From JBHIDQ01 sp046760155 (lineage in GTDB: Bacteria > Chloroflexota > Dehalococcoidia > Dehalococcoidales > RBG-16-60-22): a DNA stretch of 17,336 nucleotides. Of this stretch, positions 6,485 to 12,938 are shown piece after piece. The DNA lies in contig JBHIDQ010000023.1 of NCBI GenBank assembly GCA_046760155.1, positions 1 to 17,336 of the forward strand, written 5' to 3'. Both the position numbers and the translations under genes were made by a program. The stretch's first letter is position 1; each line of letters starts with the position of its first letter. The notes under the pieces were generated by a model. That model did no database searches. It saw only the letters and a list, made by a program, of their open reading frames with translations, and had not been told where the DNA came from.

Positions 6485-8932
6485 ATGTTTGCGGTGAAAG
6501 AAGACAACGATATAAGTAGAGGAACATGGTGGCTTTTACTGGTCGGGATTTTTCTCATCTCATTTAGCCTGCTCGCTTTTGAGATTACTCTCACCAGGCT
6601 TCTCTCAGTACTACTTCTTTACCACTTTGTCTTCGCGGTGGTTTCTTTGGCCCTGCTGGGGCTGGGTGTTGGTGGCATCTTTGTTTACTTTTTTCGACCA
6701 CAGATACCGAGTGGAGACAACCGATTTAGCTCCTTAGCCCTCTTTGCCAGCCTGATTTCACTGGCGATTCCCCTTTCCGTAATCCTCATGGTCCAGATTG
6801 GCTATATCGATGCCATCCGGGATAATATCCTGGTCTATTGTTTCCTTTTGTTTATCCCCTTTTTCTTCACTGGTGTGCTCCTAGCCGAAGTATTCCGCAT
6901 GTTTCCGATGATTAGTGCCAGAATTTATGGCGCTGACTTAGTTGGTGCCGCTATTGGCTCTCTTGGAGTCATTCTTGTTTTAAATGTCCTCGGTGGTATC
7001 AATACCAGCTTTCTCCTTGGCATCGTGGCTTCAGTGGCAGCACTACTTTTTGCTTTGAAGATATTGAGAGAAAACATTAGGCGGGTGATAATGGCTACTG
7101 CCAGCTTCCTGATAGTATCCATCCTGCTGGGGGCAAACTTGGTTGGCGCTTACCTGCCTAATATAGCGGTTATCGGCGCCAATCCAGTCAAGGATATTCA
7201 CCGGGCTCTCTACGGACCTTCTTTTACCGGGAAGATAATCGAAACAAGGTGGAGTGCTTTTGGACGCACTGATTTAGTGGAGTTCAGCGATCGACCTGAG
7301 CTGATGGAAATCTATATCGACGGCACCGCCGGGATGCCCATGTTCCAATTCAGTGGTGATTTTGACCGTCCGAGTATTGTACTCGATAGCTTAAAGAATG
7401 ACTTCACCGGTTATTTCCCCTTCTTTTTCTTGCCGGAAGGAGAAAGGAACAACGCTCTCATCATCGGGCCAGGGGGAGGCCGAGACATACTTCTGGCGCT
7501 GATGGGAGAGGTTGGCCAGATCACCGCCGTTGAGGTGAATAAAGACCTGGTGGATATAGTGAAGGAATATGCTTGGTATAATGGCGGCATTTATACTGAT
7601 TTTGAAAACGTAACGGTAGTTGTTGATGAGGGAAGAAATTTCCTCAAACGCCAGAAGGAAAAGTATGACATCATCATGCTCAGTCTCCCCGTTACCCAGA
7701 CTAGCCGAAGTCTAGAAGGATATGCCTTGACGGAGAATTTTCTGTTCACCACGGATTCCATCAATGACTATTTAGAACATCTGACTGATGAGGGACGCTT
7801 GGTAGTGGTCACTCATGACGATGTTACCATGTGGCGGCTAATTTCCATATCATTGGCGACCCTCAGCGAGAGAGGCGTTAGTAATACCGCGGCGCTAAAT
7901 CAAATTTACATGTTGGGCTTGGGGTCGGCAGATATTTACCCCGTTTTTGTGCTGAAGAAGACCCCTTTTGCGCTGTCAGAAGTATTGCTTAGGCATGAAA
8001 AAATGCGTCAACTGGGGTATGACCCAATTTTATCTTACTTCCCTTACATTGGAGAAGTGGGAATGGTCAACCCGGTACTCAAAGACCTAAGCAGTGGGAA
8101 GTTAACCTTAAATGATGCAGAGAGGGTAATGGCAAAAGAGATGGGGATCGACATCAGTCCAGTAACCGATAACAGTCCATTCTTCTACAAAATTGATGTT
8201 GGTCTACCGCAGCCCGTATCTCTGGTTTTCTGGCTATCAATTATTATGATGCTACTGGTGCTCTTGGTGCCCCCCTTATATTGGAAGTGGCGACCGGCTC
8301 GGAAGGAAACTCACTCCGGGAGCAAGAAAAGTTCTAACCAGAACCCACTTAAGTCGGTGGTGTTATTTTCGATGCTGGGCATTGGGTTCATGTTAGTTGA
8401 GATTTCTCTTATCCAAAGATTTATGCTCTTTCTTGGCCGTCCGGTGTTATCCATGGCTGTCCTGTTATTTTCTCTCCTTGTCGGCGCCGGTCTGGGTAGC
8501 CTGTATAGTGGCCGCTTTGCTTCAGAAAGGATAACCAAAGGGATAACCATCGCCTCTATGTCTATTGCGGCTGTGGTCGTCAGTTATACTTTTCTCCTTC
8601 CCCTTATCTTTGACCAACTTTTGGGCTTGGCTCTTGCCATTCGTTTATTAGCTATGGTTATCGTGTTAATCCCTCTGGGTTTTCTCATGGGATTTCCCTT
8701 CCCCTTGGGTATAAGGTTGCTAAAAGAGATGAGAATTGGGAAATACATCCCGTGGATGTGGGGTATTAATGGTGTCGGCTCGGTATTGGGCTCGGTGATG
8801 ACCATCGCTGTCGCCATAAGTTTTGGATTTACCCAGGCACTATTGGCCGGTGCCGTTTGCTATTTTATCGTCTTCTTAACTTTTAGGAAGCACCGTTTGA
8901 GTGGAAATTTAGCTTTAAGGGAGAAGTATTGA
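6485..8932 (+). CDS. Polytopic membrane protein with a spermidine-synthase-like (SAM-fold) domain
   Basis: This protein has 815 residues. Residues about 14-230 form 6-7 membrane segments, residues about 240-570 a soluble domain, and residues about 576-800 another 6-7 membrane segments. The soluble domain shows the SAM-type Rossmann motif IIGPGGGRD (326-334), acidic E350 at the end of strand 2, D381 in VVVDEGRNFL, and VTDNSPFFY (560-568), all typical of the SpeE-like membrane proteins. GFMLVEISLIQRFMLFLGRP and MGFPFPLG are also typical of that family. Known: true spermidine synthases move an aminopropyl group to putrescine and use an Asp in a DxxDP motif. Here the corresponding segment is YDIIMLSLP (394-402) without the Asp residues, so polyamine synthesis is unlikely; methyl or aminopropyl transfer to an unknown membrane-associated substrate is inference. 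ATG start with GAGGA close upstream (spacer about 4 nt). It follows sucD by 30 bp but has its own extended -10 promoter. Confidence 0.85.
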   Translation: MFAVKEDNDISRGTWWLLLVGIFLISFSLLAFEITLTRLLSVLLLYHFVFAVVSLALLGLGVGGIFVYFFRPQIPSGDNRFSSLALFASLISLAIPLSVILMVQIGYIDAIRDNILVYCFLLFIPFFFTGVLLAEVFRMFPMISARIYGADLVGAAIGSLGVILVLNVLGGINTSFLLGIVASVAALLFALKILRENIRRVIMATASFLIVSILLGANLVGAYLPNIAVIGANPVKDIHRALYGPSFTGKIIETRWSAFGRTDLVEFSDRPELMEIYIDGTAGMPMFQFSGDFDRPSIVLDSLKNDFTGYFPFFFLPEGERNNALIIGPGGGRDILLALMGEVGQITAVEVNKDLVDIVKEYAWYNGGIYTDFENVTVVVDEGRNFLKRQKEKYDIIMLSLPVTQTSRSLEGYALTENFLFTTDSINDYLEHLTDEGRLVVVTHDDVTMWRLISISLATLSERGVSNTAALNQIYMLGLGSADIYPVFVLKKTPFALSEVLLRHEKMRQLGYDPILSYFPYIGEVGMVNPVLKDLSSGKLTLNDAERVMAKEMGIDISPVTDNSPFFYKIDVGLPQPVSLVFWLSIIMMLLVLLVPPLYWKWRPARKETHSGSKKSSNQNPLKSVVLFSMLGIGFMLVEISLIQRFMLFLGRPVLSMAVLLFSLLVGAGLGSLYSGRFASERITKGITIASMSIAAVVVSYTFLLPLIFDQLLGLALAIRLLAMVIVLIPLGFLMGFPFPLGIRLLKEMRIGKYIPWMWGINGVGSVLGSVMTIAVAISFGFTQALLAGAVCYFIVFLTFRKHRLSGNLALREKY

Positions 8933-8957
8933 CAGAGACGAAAAAAGCGGATATACT
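8929..8957 (+). promoter_or_regulatory. Near-consensus promoter for the TRAP operon, overlapping the upstream stop codon
   Basis: TTGACA (8929-8934), a 17-bp spacer and TATACT (8952-8957) match the sigma-70 consensus at 11 of 12 bases. The -35 box contains the TGA stop (8930-8932) of the upstream gene. The predicted start is near 8964, about 208 nt before the dctP start. Another TATAAT (8978-8983) has no suitable -35. Confidence 0.7.
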
Positions 8958-8963
8958 CATCGG

Positions 8964-9171
8964 TAAGTAAAGCAAAATATAATTTGCCAACAGTTTAGTC
9001 TGGACAAGTTAAAAGTAATACAGTATGCCGCGACGGGGACTTTTGTCTTTCCCGTTCAGCAGAGAAATTTGGGGGGAAATGCCCCAAATATAAAATGAAG
9101 GAGGTGATTGATTTCAACGGAAAACTTTTTGCAGACGTAATTCCTAAAATATCTAAAGAGGAGGTAAATAG
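8964..9171 (+). promoter_or_regulatory. Long structured 5' leader of the TRAP operon
   Basis: This is the predicted untranslated leader between the promoter and dctP. It holds a hairpin built from ATTTGGGG (9067-9074) and CCCCAAAT (9082-9089), a weaker stem ACGGG/CCCGT around 9030-9055, and a second, unusually strong Shine-Dalgarno, AAGGAGGTGAT (9098-9108), about 60 bp before the one that serves dctP (AGGAGG at 9159-9164). I recognise no known riboswitch class. Confidence 0.4.
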
Positions 9172-9175
9172 GTGA
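9095..9175 (+). CDS. Possible 26-residue leader peptide coupled to dctP
   Basis: An ATG at 9095 opens a 26-codon frame (begins MKEVIDFNGK, ends KEEVNR) whose TGA (9173-9175) overlaps the dctP GTG as GTGA, the same coupling seen between sucC and sucD. An in-frame GTG at 9104 is an alternative start. The strong AAGGAGGTGAT motif lies inside rather than upstream of the ATG, so initiation at 9095 is not well supported. The peptide is charged, has no signal or membrane segment, and has no family I recognise. It may be a translated leader or chance. Confidence 0.25.
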   Translation: MKEVIDFNGKLFADVIPKISKEEVNR

Positions 9176-10356
9176 AAAAGAAAGGATTGTTTATTACGCT
9201 AGCACTGGCGTTAGTTATGAGCTTGGTGGCTGCCTGTGCCGCCCCAGCACCCGCACCTGCACCTGCCCCGGCACCTGCACCTGCCCCGGCACCGGCACCA
9301 GCTCCGGCGCCAGCACCCGCACCCGCCCCGGCGCCAGCACCTGCACCCGCCCCGGCGCCAGCACCTGCCCCAGCTCCAGCAGCACCCGAAAAAGTTATTA
9401 CCTGGGTTACCACCTCTCATGCTGGTCCTGGCTCCGACACGACCAAGTGGTTCGGCAAGATGCTGGAAAGCATCGAAGTGTCTACTGGCGGCAGGCTGAA
9501 AGTCACTCCTAACCATGGAGCAGGCGAGGTTGTCCCTGGGCTGAAGGAACTTGATGGCATTACTGAAGGTGTGCTTGACATGGCCAGCACCTGCACCATG
9601 TACTGGATGGACCGCTTCGGTCCCACAACCAACCTGTTCACCTATCAGATTGGTGGCCTTTCACCCACCGAGCAGTGGTTTTGGATGGAGGCCGAGGGCT
9701 TTGAGTTTCTGAAAGAGATGACCGCGGACTACAATGTCAAGTTCATCGAGGAGGGTGCCTATCTCTGCCCGCCGGAGGCCTTCCTCGGCACCAAGCCAGA
9801 GCTCAAGACGCCGGAAGACCTCAAGGGGCTGAAGCTGCGAACCGCCGGCGATGATGGTGTGGTTTTCACGGAGATGGGCGCTTCGGTATCCCTCCTGAGT
9901 CCCTCAGAGGTCTATGAGTCCTTAATGCGAGGCGTGCTTGACGGCTACCAGCTAAGCTCTCCGGGATATGATTATTCGGTAGCGATGTACGAGGTTATCG
10001 ACTATCTTTATCTCGGACCATCCCGCCAGCCCTGCGAATGGTACCCCATCATGATCAACCCAGACTCCTGGGCTGAGCTTCCGGACGACATAAAGCAGAT
10101 ACTAATGGCGGAGGTCCACCGCTGGGGCTATGAGCACTATGGCATGAGGATGGAGGAAGACCTTTTAGCTATCCCGGCATTCCGCGAGGCAGGCGTTACC
10201 GTAGATTTCATCCCCAAGTCTATTGAGGACGAGGTGGTCGAACGGGCAGCGAGGATTTACGCCGAGCGCAGCGCGGAAGACGCTTTCTTCAACAGGGTCT
10301 GGACTTCGCTTCAGAACTTCAAGGATGCCTACCGCGACGCTTGGCAGCGCCTGTAG
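9172..10356 (+). CDS. dctP: TRAP transporter solute-binding lipoprotein (DctP family)
   Basis: This 394-residue protein starts with a signal peptide MKKKGLFITLALALVMSLVAAC whose Cys22 fits a lipobox, so it is anchored outside the cell membrane. Residues 24-69 are 23 uninterrupted Ala-Pro dipeptides, acting as a stiff tether. The binding domain (about 75-394) has the DctP signature TPEDLKGLKLRT; R223 matches the Arg that binds the carboxylate of the ligand in the family. Known: DctP captures an organic acid and delivers it to the DctQM membrane complex, which imports it using a sodium gradient. The gene symbol is the family name; the substrate is not known and need not be a C4-dicarboxylate. 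The GTG start is 7 nt after a strong AGGAGG (9159-9164). It is first in the operon; a large hairpin separates it from dctQ, which suggests higher expression of the binding protein. Confidence 0.92.
   Translation: MKKKGLFITLALALVMSLVAACAAPAPAPAPAPAPAPAPAPAPAPAPAPAPAPAPAPAPAPAPAPAPAPAAPEKVITWVTTSHAGPGSDTTKWFGKMLESIEVSTGGRLKVTPNHGAGEVVPGLKELDGITEGVLDMASTCTMYWMDRFGPTTNLFTYQIGGLSPTEQWFWMEAEGFEFLKEMTADYNVKFIEEGAYLCPPEAFLGTKPELKTPEDLKGLKLRTAGDDGVVFTEMGASVSLLSPSEVYESLMRGVLDGYQLSSPGYDYSVAMYEVIDYLYLGPSRQPCEWYPIMINPDSWAELPDDIKQILMAEVHRWGYEHYGMRMEEDLLAIPAFREAGVTVDFIPKSIEDEVVERAARIYAERSAEDAFFNRVWTSLQNFKDAYRDAWQRL
9241..9378 (+). repeat. In-frame Ala-Pro coding repeat, 23 units of 6 bp
   Basis: The repeat GCN-CCN runs 23 times without interruption. 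Third positions vary, but higher-order units are visible: an 18-bp block GCACCTGCACCTGCCCCG occurs twice in tandem near the start, and a 24-bp block of the type GCGCCAGCACCTGCACCC followed by GCCCCG recurs near the end. This points to growth by slippage or unequal recombination of longer units, with the Ala-Pro protein repeat kept. Confidence 0.95.
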
Positions 10357-10361
10357 CTCCA

Positions 10362-10409
10362 AGGGTAAGAGTCCCCTGCTTCGGGGAAACCCGAAGCAGG
10401 GGATACCCT
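10362..10409 (+). promoter_or_regulatory. Large perfect hairpin with GAAA tetraloop between dctP and dctQ
   Basis: TCCCCTGCTTCGGG (10372-10385) is perfectly complementary to CCCGAAGCAGGGGA (10390-10403) around GAAA (10386-10389), a GNRA tetraloop. A further 6 bp pair outside it, AGGGTA (10362-10367) with TACCCT (10404-10409), leaving an AGAG bulge on one side. It starts 5 nt after the dctP stop. There is no U-run after it, so it more likely protects the dctP mRNA from 3' exonucleases or partly attenuates transcription than acts as a full terminator. Confidence 0.85.
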
Positions 10410-10434
10410 GTTCAGTCAATAAGAAAGACAAGCG

Positions 10435-10953
10435 ATGAGAAAACTCTTAAAGACCGTCGACTCCATCAGTGAATGGGGAGGAAAGTTTGGCCGGTGGTTT
10501 ATCCTTGTTATGATACTGGTCATACTCTATGAAGTCGTAATGCGCGACTTCTTCAATGCGCCGACCTTTTGGGGCTATGAGGTTACTCTTGCCTTCGGGG
10601 CATCTCTGTATGCCATCGGCTATTCCTATGCCGAGCGCAAGCACTCCCATGTCCGGGTTGATGTGTTCTATGTCCACATGTCGCCGCGGGGTAGAGCCAT
10701 TGCTGACGCTCTGGGCGGCTTCATTTTCTTTCTCCCCGCAATTGGACTTGTCACCTTTTTCGCCTATGATAAGATGATGTGGTCGTGGAGCGTCTGGGAA
10801 AAGAGTATTGAGGGCTACTGGTACCCGCCTTGGTACCCACTGCGCACCGTCATTTTCATCGGCTGGGCAATGCTGCTCCTGCAGGGCTTAGCCCATCTCT
10901 CCCTCAACATATACCATGCCATAAAGGGGAGGGCCTATGGAACTGAGTCCTGA
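10435..10953 (+). CDS. dctQ: TRAP transporter small membrane subunit (DctQ family)
   Basis: This 172-residue protein has four predicted membrane helices: about 19-40 (WFILVMILVILYEVVMRDFF), 47-66, 88-110 and 138-160. FVLYEVVMRD-like sequence in helix 1 (LYEVVMRDFFNAPTFWGYEV) followed by SYAERKHSHVRVDVFY is characteristic of DctQ proteins. Its role is to form the membrane complex with DctM and help dock DctP. Spacing: 78 bp after dctP, with the hairpin in between, and a 17-bp overlap with dctM. The ATG at 10435 has only a weak purine-rich upstream sequence (AAGAAAGA), which fits lower expression than dctP. The symbol is the family name; the substrate is unknown. Confidence 0.9.
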   Translation: MRKLLKTVDSISEWGGKFGRWFILVMILVILYEVVMRDFFNAPTFWGYEVTLAFGASLYAIGYSYAERKHSHVRVDVFYVHMSPRGRAIADALGGFIFFLPAIGLVTFFAYDKMMWSWSVWEKSIEGYWYPPWYPLRTVIFIGWAMLLLQGLAHLSLNIYHAIKGRAYGTES

Positions 10954-12271
10954 ATTAGTTACCATCATCATGCTCGGCGGCGTCCTCGTCTTCGTGATGA
11001 CTGGCTTTCCTCTGGCCTATGTCATCGGCGCCATTGGTGTTGTAATGGGCATCTTTCTAGCTGGGTTTGAAGGCGTAGGCGAGATTTTCGTCTTGCGCAC
11101 CTACCGACTGATGGTCAACTACGTGCTGTTCGCCGTACCCCTCTTCGTCTTCATGGGGGCGATGCTGGAACGCTCGGGAATAATAGAGCGGCTCTATTCT
11201 ACCCTCTACCTCTGGCTGGGAGGGTTCCGCGGCGGGCTGGCGGTGGTCACCGTCCTGGTGGGTACGGTTATGGCGGCTACCGTTGGTGTCATCACCGCCT
11301 CGGTAACCCTGCTCACACTGGTTGCCCTGCCCTCGATGATAAAGCGTGGTTACAGCAAGAGCTTTGCTGCTGCTGCCTGCACCGCCGGGGGCATCCTGGG
11401 CATCCTCATCCCGCCCAGCATCATGATCGTCGTCTACGGGCCGATGGCGGAGGTATCGGTAGGCAAGATGTTCTTCGGCGCCTTTGTCCCCGGCTTCATC
11501 CTTTCCGCTGGTTATACCAGCTACATCGTCATTCGTGCCTTTGTGCAGCCGGACATTGGGCCACCAGTGCCGGTTGAAGAGAGGGCGGTTCCCTTCTTAA
11601 AGAAGACGGGGATGCTGGCTGTCTCGCTGGTGCCGCCGGCAATCCTTATCATGTCCGTGCTGGGTGCCATCTTCTTCGGCATTGCCTCGCCCACCGAGGC
11701 TGCCGCTGCCGGTGCCTTCATGGCTACCATTCTAACCATTGCCTATCGCCGCTTCAGCTGGCCAGTCTTAAGAGATGTGATGACGACGACGCTGAGGCTC
11801 TCCGGGTTCATCTTACTCGTCGGCAGCATGTCCTTTGCCTTCGTTGGTGTCTTTCTTGGCTACGGGTGTGGGGAGGTGGTGACGGATTTCATCCTGGGCG
11901 TACCCGGCGGCAAATGGGGCGCCTTCGGCGTCATCATGTTCATCGTCTTCATGCTAGGCTTCTTCATTGACTGGATTGGCATCCTCTTTATCATGGTACC
12001 CATCATCACCCCCATCTTTGAAGCGCTGGGCTTTGACCCCATCTGGGCAGCGGTCATAGTCTGCGTCAACCTCCAAACATCTTTCATGACGCCTCCCTTC
12101 GCCATGGGGATATACATCTGCCGCGGCGCTGCCGACCCATCCCTGGGCATAGTGGTGATGGACATAATACGAGGTATCATCCCCTACGTTCTCATCGTCT
12201 TGATTGTCATTGTTCTGTTGTGCTTCTTCCCACAGTTAATCACCTGGCTTCCTGGACTAATGATGAGGTAA
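10937..12271 (+). CDS. dctM: TRAP transporter large membrane subunit (DctM family)
   Basis: This 444-residue protein has about 12 hydrophobic segments and the normal DctM length. Seen: FAVPLFVFMGAMLERSGI, the first helix-hairpin motif AAACTAGGILGILIPPSIM (around residues 145-165), SPTEAAAAGA in the middle, and the second repeat motif NLQTSFMTPPFAMGIY (around 375-390). Known: DctM is the sodium-coupled translocating subunit with elevator-type inverted repeats. The ATG at 10937 lies inside the end of dctQ (17-bp overlap) behind GGGGAGG, so translation is coupled. Because the three subunits are contiguous and intact, the transporter is probably functional. A hairpin at 12304-12341 probably ends the operon. 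Confidence 0.93.
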   Translation: MELSPELVTIIMLGGVLVFVMTGFPLAYVIGAIGVVMGIFLAGFEGVGEIFVLRTYRLMVNYVLFAVPLFVFMGAMLERSGIIERLYSTLYLWLGGFRGGLAVVTVLVGTVMAATVGVITASVTLLTLVALPSMIKRGYSKSFAAAACTAGGILGILIPPSIMIVVYGPMAEVSVGKMFFGAFVPGFILSAGYTSYIVIRAFVQPDIGPPVPVEERAVPFLKKTGMLAVSLVPPAILIMSVLGAIFFGIASPTEAAAAGAFMATILTIAYRRFSWPVLRDVMTTTLRLSGFILLVGSMSFAFVGVFLGYGCGEVVTDFILGVPGGKWGAFGVIMFIVFMLGFFIDWIGILFIMVPIITPIFEALGFDPIWAAVIVCVNLQTSFMTPPFAMGIYICRGAADPSLGIVVMDIIRGIIPYVLIVLIVIVLLCFFPQLITWLPGLMMR

Positions 12272-12303
12272 AGGTGAGGCAACTTTAACGGCAAGTAAAG
12301 ACA

Positions 12304-12341
12304 GCACTGTTTAAATTACTGCAGTAGGGTGTGAACAGTGC
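12304..12341 (+). terminator. Possible terminator of the TRAP operon
   Basis: GCACTGTT (12304-12311) pairs with AACAGTGC (12334-12341); two more pairs (one a wobble) extend the stem inward, and the loop holds a small palindrome ACTGCAGT. The stem is followed by CTTTATTAGTATCT, moderately T-rich. It begins 33 bp after the dctM stop. Confidence 0.5.
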
Positions 12342-12398
12342 CTTTATTAGTATCTAATCCACAAGCAGAAAAAGTCCAGGATGCGGCCGTATCAATGC

Positions 12399-12426
12399 TT
12401 GACGCATACCTCTAACAAACGATAAA
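12399..12426 (+). promoter_or_regulatory. Candidate promoter for the I42 inhibitor-like gene
   Basis: TTGACG (12399-12404), a 16-bp spacer and GATAAA (12421-12426). The predicted start is near 12433, about 27 nt before the ATG. The -10 match is only 4/6. Confidence 0.4.
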
Positions 12427-12459
12427 CTGAGAACGCATAACTGTTCAAGGTAAAGCTCA

Positions 12460-12867
12460 ATGAAAAGGTTTTGGCTTCCGTTCATATTATTCATCTTAGT
12501 TGTCTGCCTGGTAGCTGGCTATAGCTGTGGGGCAAGGACTGATGTTGATACGAGGATTGGTATTGAGGCAGTGGAAAAGATCAGCACTCGCGTTAATCAG
12601 GAGTTCAGTATCGCCCGGGAATTCGACCTTAATTCCGGCTATATGTGGCGTGAAACCTACGATGAGAGCATGCTTGAGCTTGTAGATACCGCCATTGATA
12701 CTAATAGAGAGGGCGAAGGGGAAAACGAGAGGATTGTTCTAAGTCAGGTCTTCCGTTTCAGGGCACTAAAAAAGGGTAAAACCGAAATACTTCTTGAGCA
12801 TAGGCGGCTGACCTTAGAAGGCCCAATTATTGCCAGGCAAGAGATAATTAGTGTTAATATAGAGTGA
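12460..12867 (+). CDS. Exported chagasin-like (inhibitor I42 family) protein
   Basis: This 135-residue protein has an N-terminal hydrophobic segment (residues 4-20) after MKR, consistent with a signal peptide. Cys16 and Cys23 are both present, but neither lipobox is canonical (LVVC, GYSC), so lipidation is uncertain. The mature part has the order of elements of I42 cysteine-protease inhibitors: a NPTTGYxW-like loop read here as DLNSGYMW (56-63), an F-rich strand (QVFRFRALKKGKTEILL, 96-112), and a third loop EHRRLTLEGP (113-122) in place of RPWE. Known: I42 proteins inhibit papain-like proteases by inserting three loops into the active site. The first and third loops here are only partial matches, so inhibition is inferred from the fold. 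ATG with AAGG (12447-12450) 9 nt upstream. It lies 188 bp after dctM and 71 bp before the acyl-CoA ligase. A general beta-sandwich lipoprotein is the alternative. Confidence 0.6.
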   Translation: MKRFWLPFILFILVVCLVAGYSCGARTDVDTRIGIEAVEKISTRVNQEFSIAREFDLNSGYMWRETYDESMLELVDTAIDTNREGEGENERIVLSQVFRFRALKKGKTEILLEHRRLTLEGPIIARQEIISVNIE

Positions 12868-12938
12868 TGCTTGACGGCATAGTTAGGGAGCACCTAATCT
12901 AGCCGGATGCAGAACCGACCGAAGTCACCTCAGATTAA

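Noticed and set aside
9024..9092. 22-codon ATG frame in the TRAP leader
   Set aside because: No Shine-Dalgarno and its sequence is explained by the hairpin region; not coupled to dctP.
9153..9413. Minus-strand Gly-Ala repeat frame and a plus-strand His-Pro-rich frame over dctP
   Set aside because: Both are shadows of the Ala-Pro coding repeat; the frame with signal peptide, lipobox and DctP domain is the real one.
12883..12897. Small TTAGG-GAGCA-CCTAA hairpin before the acyl-CoA ligase
   Set aside because: Only five base pairs and no T-run; too weak to call a terminator or regulator.
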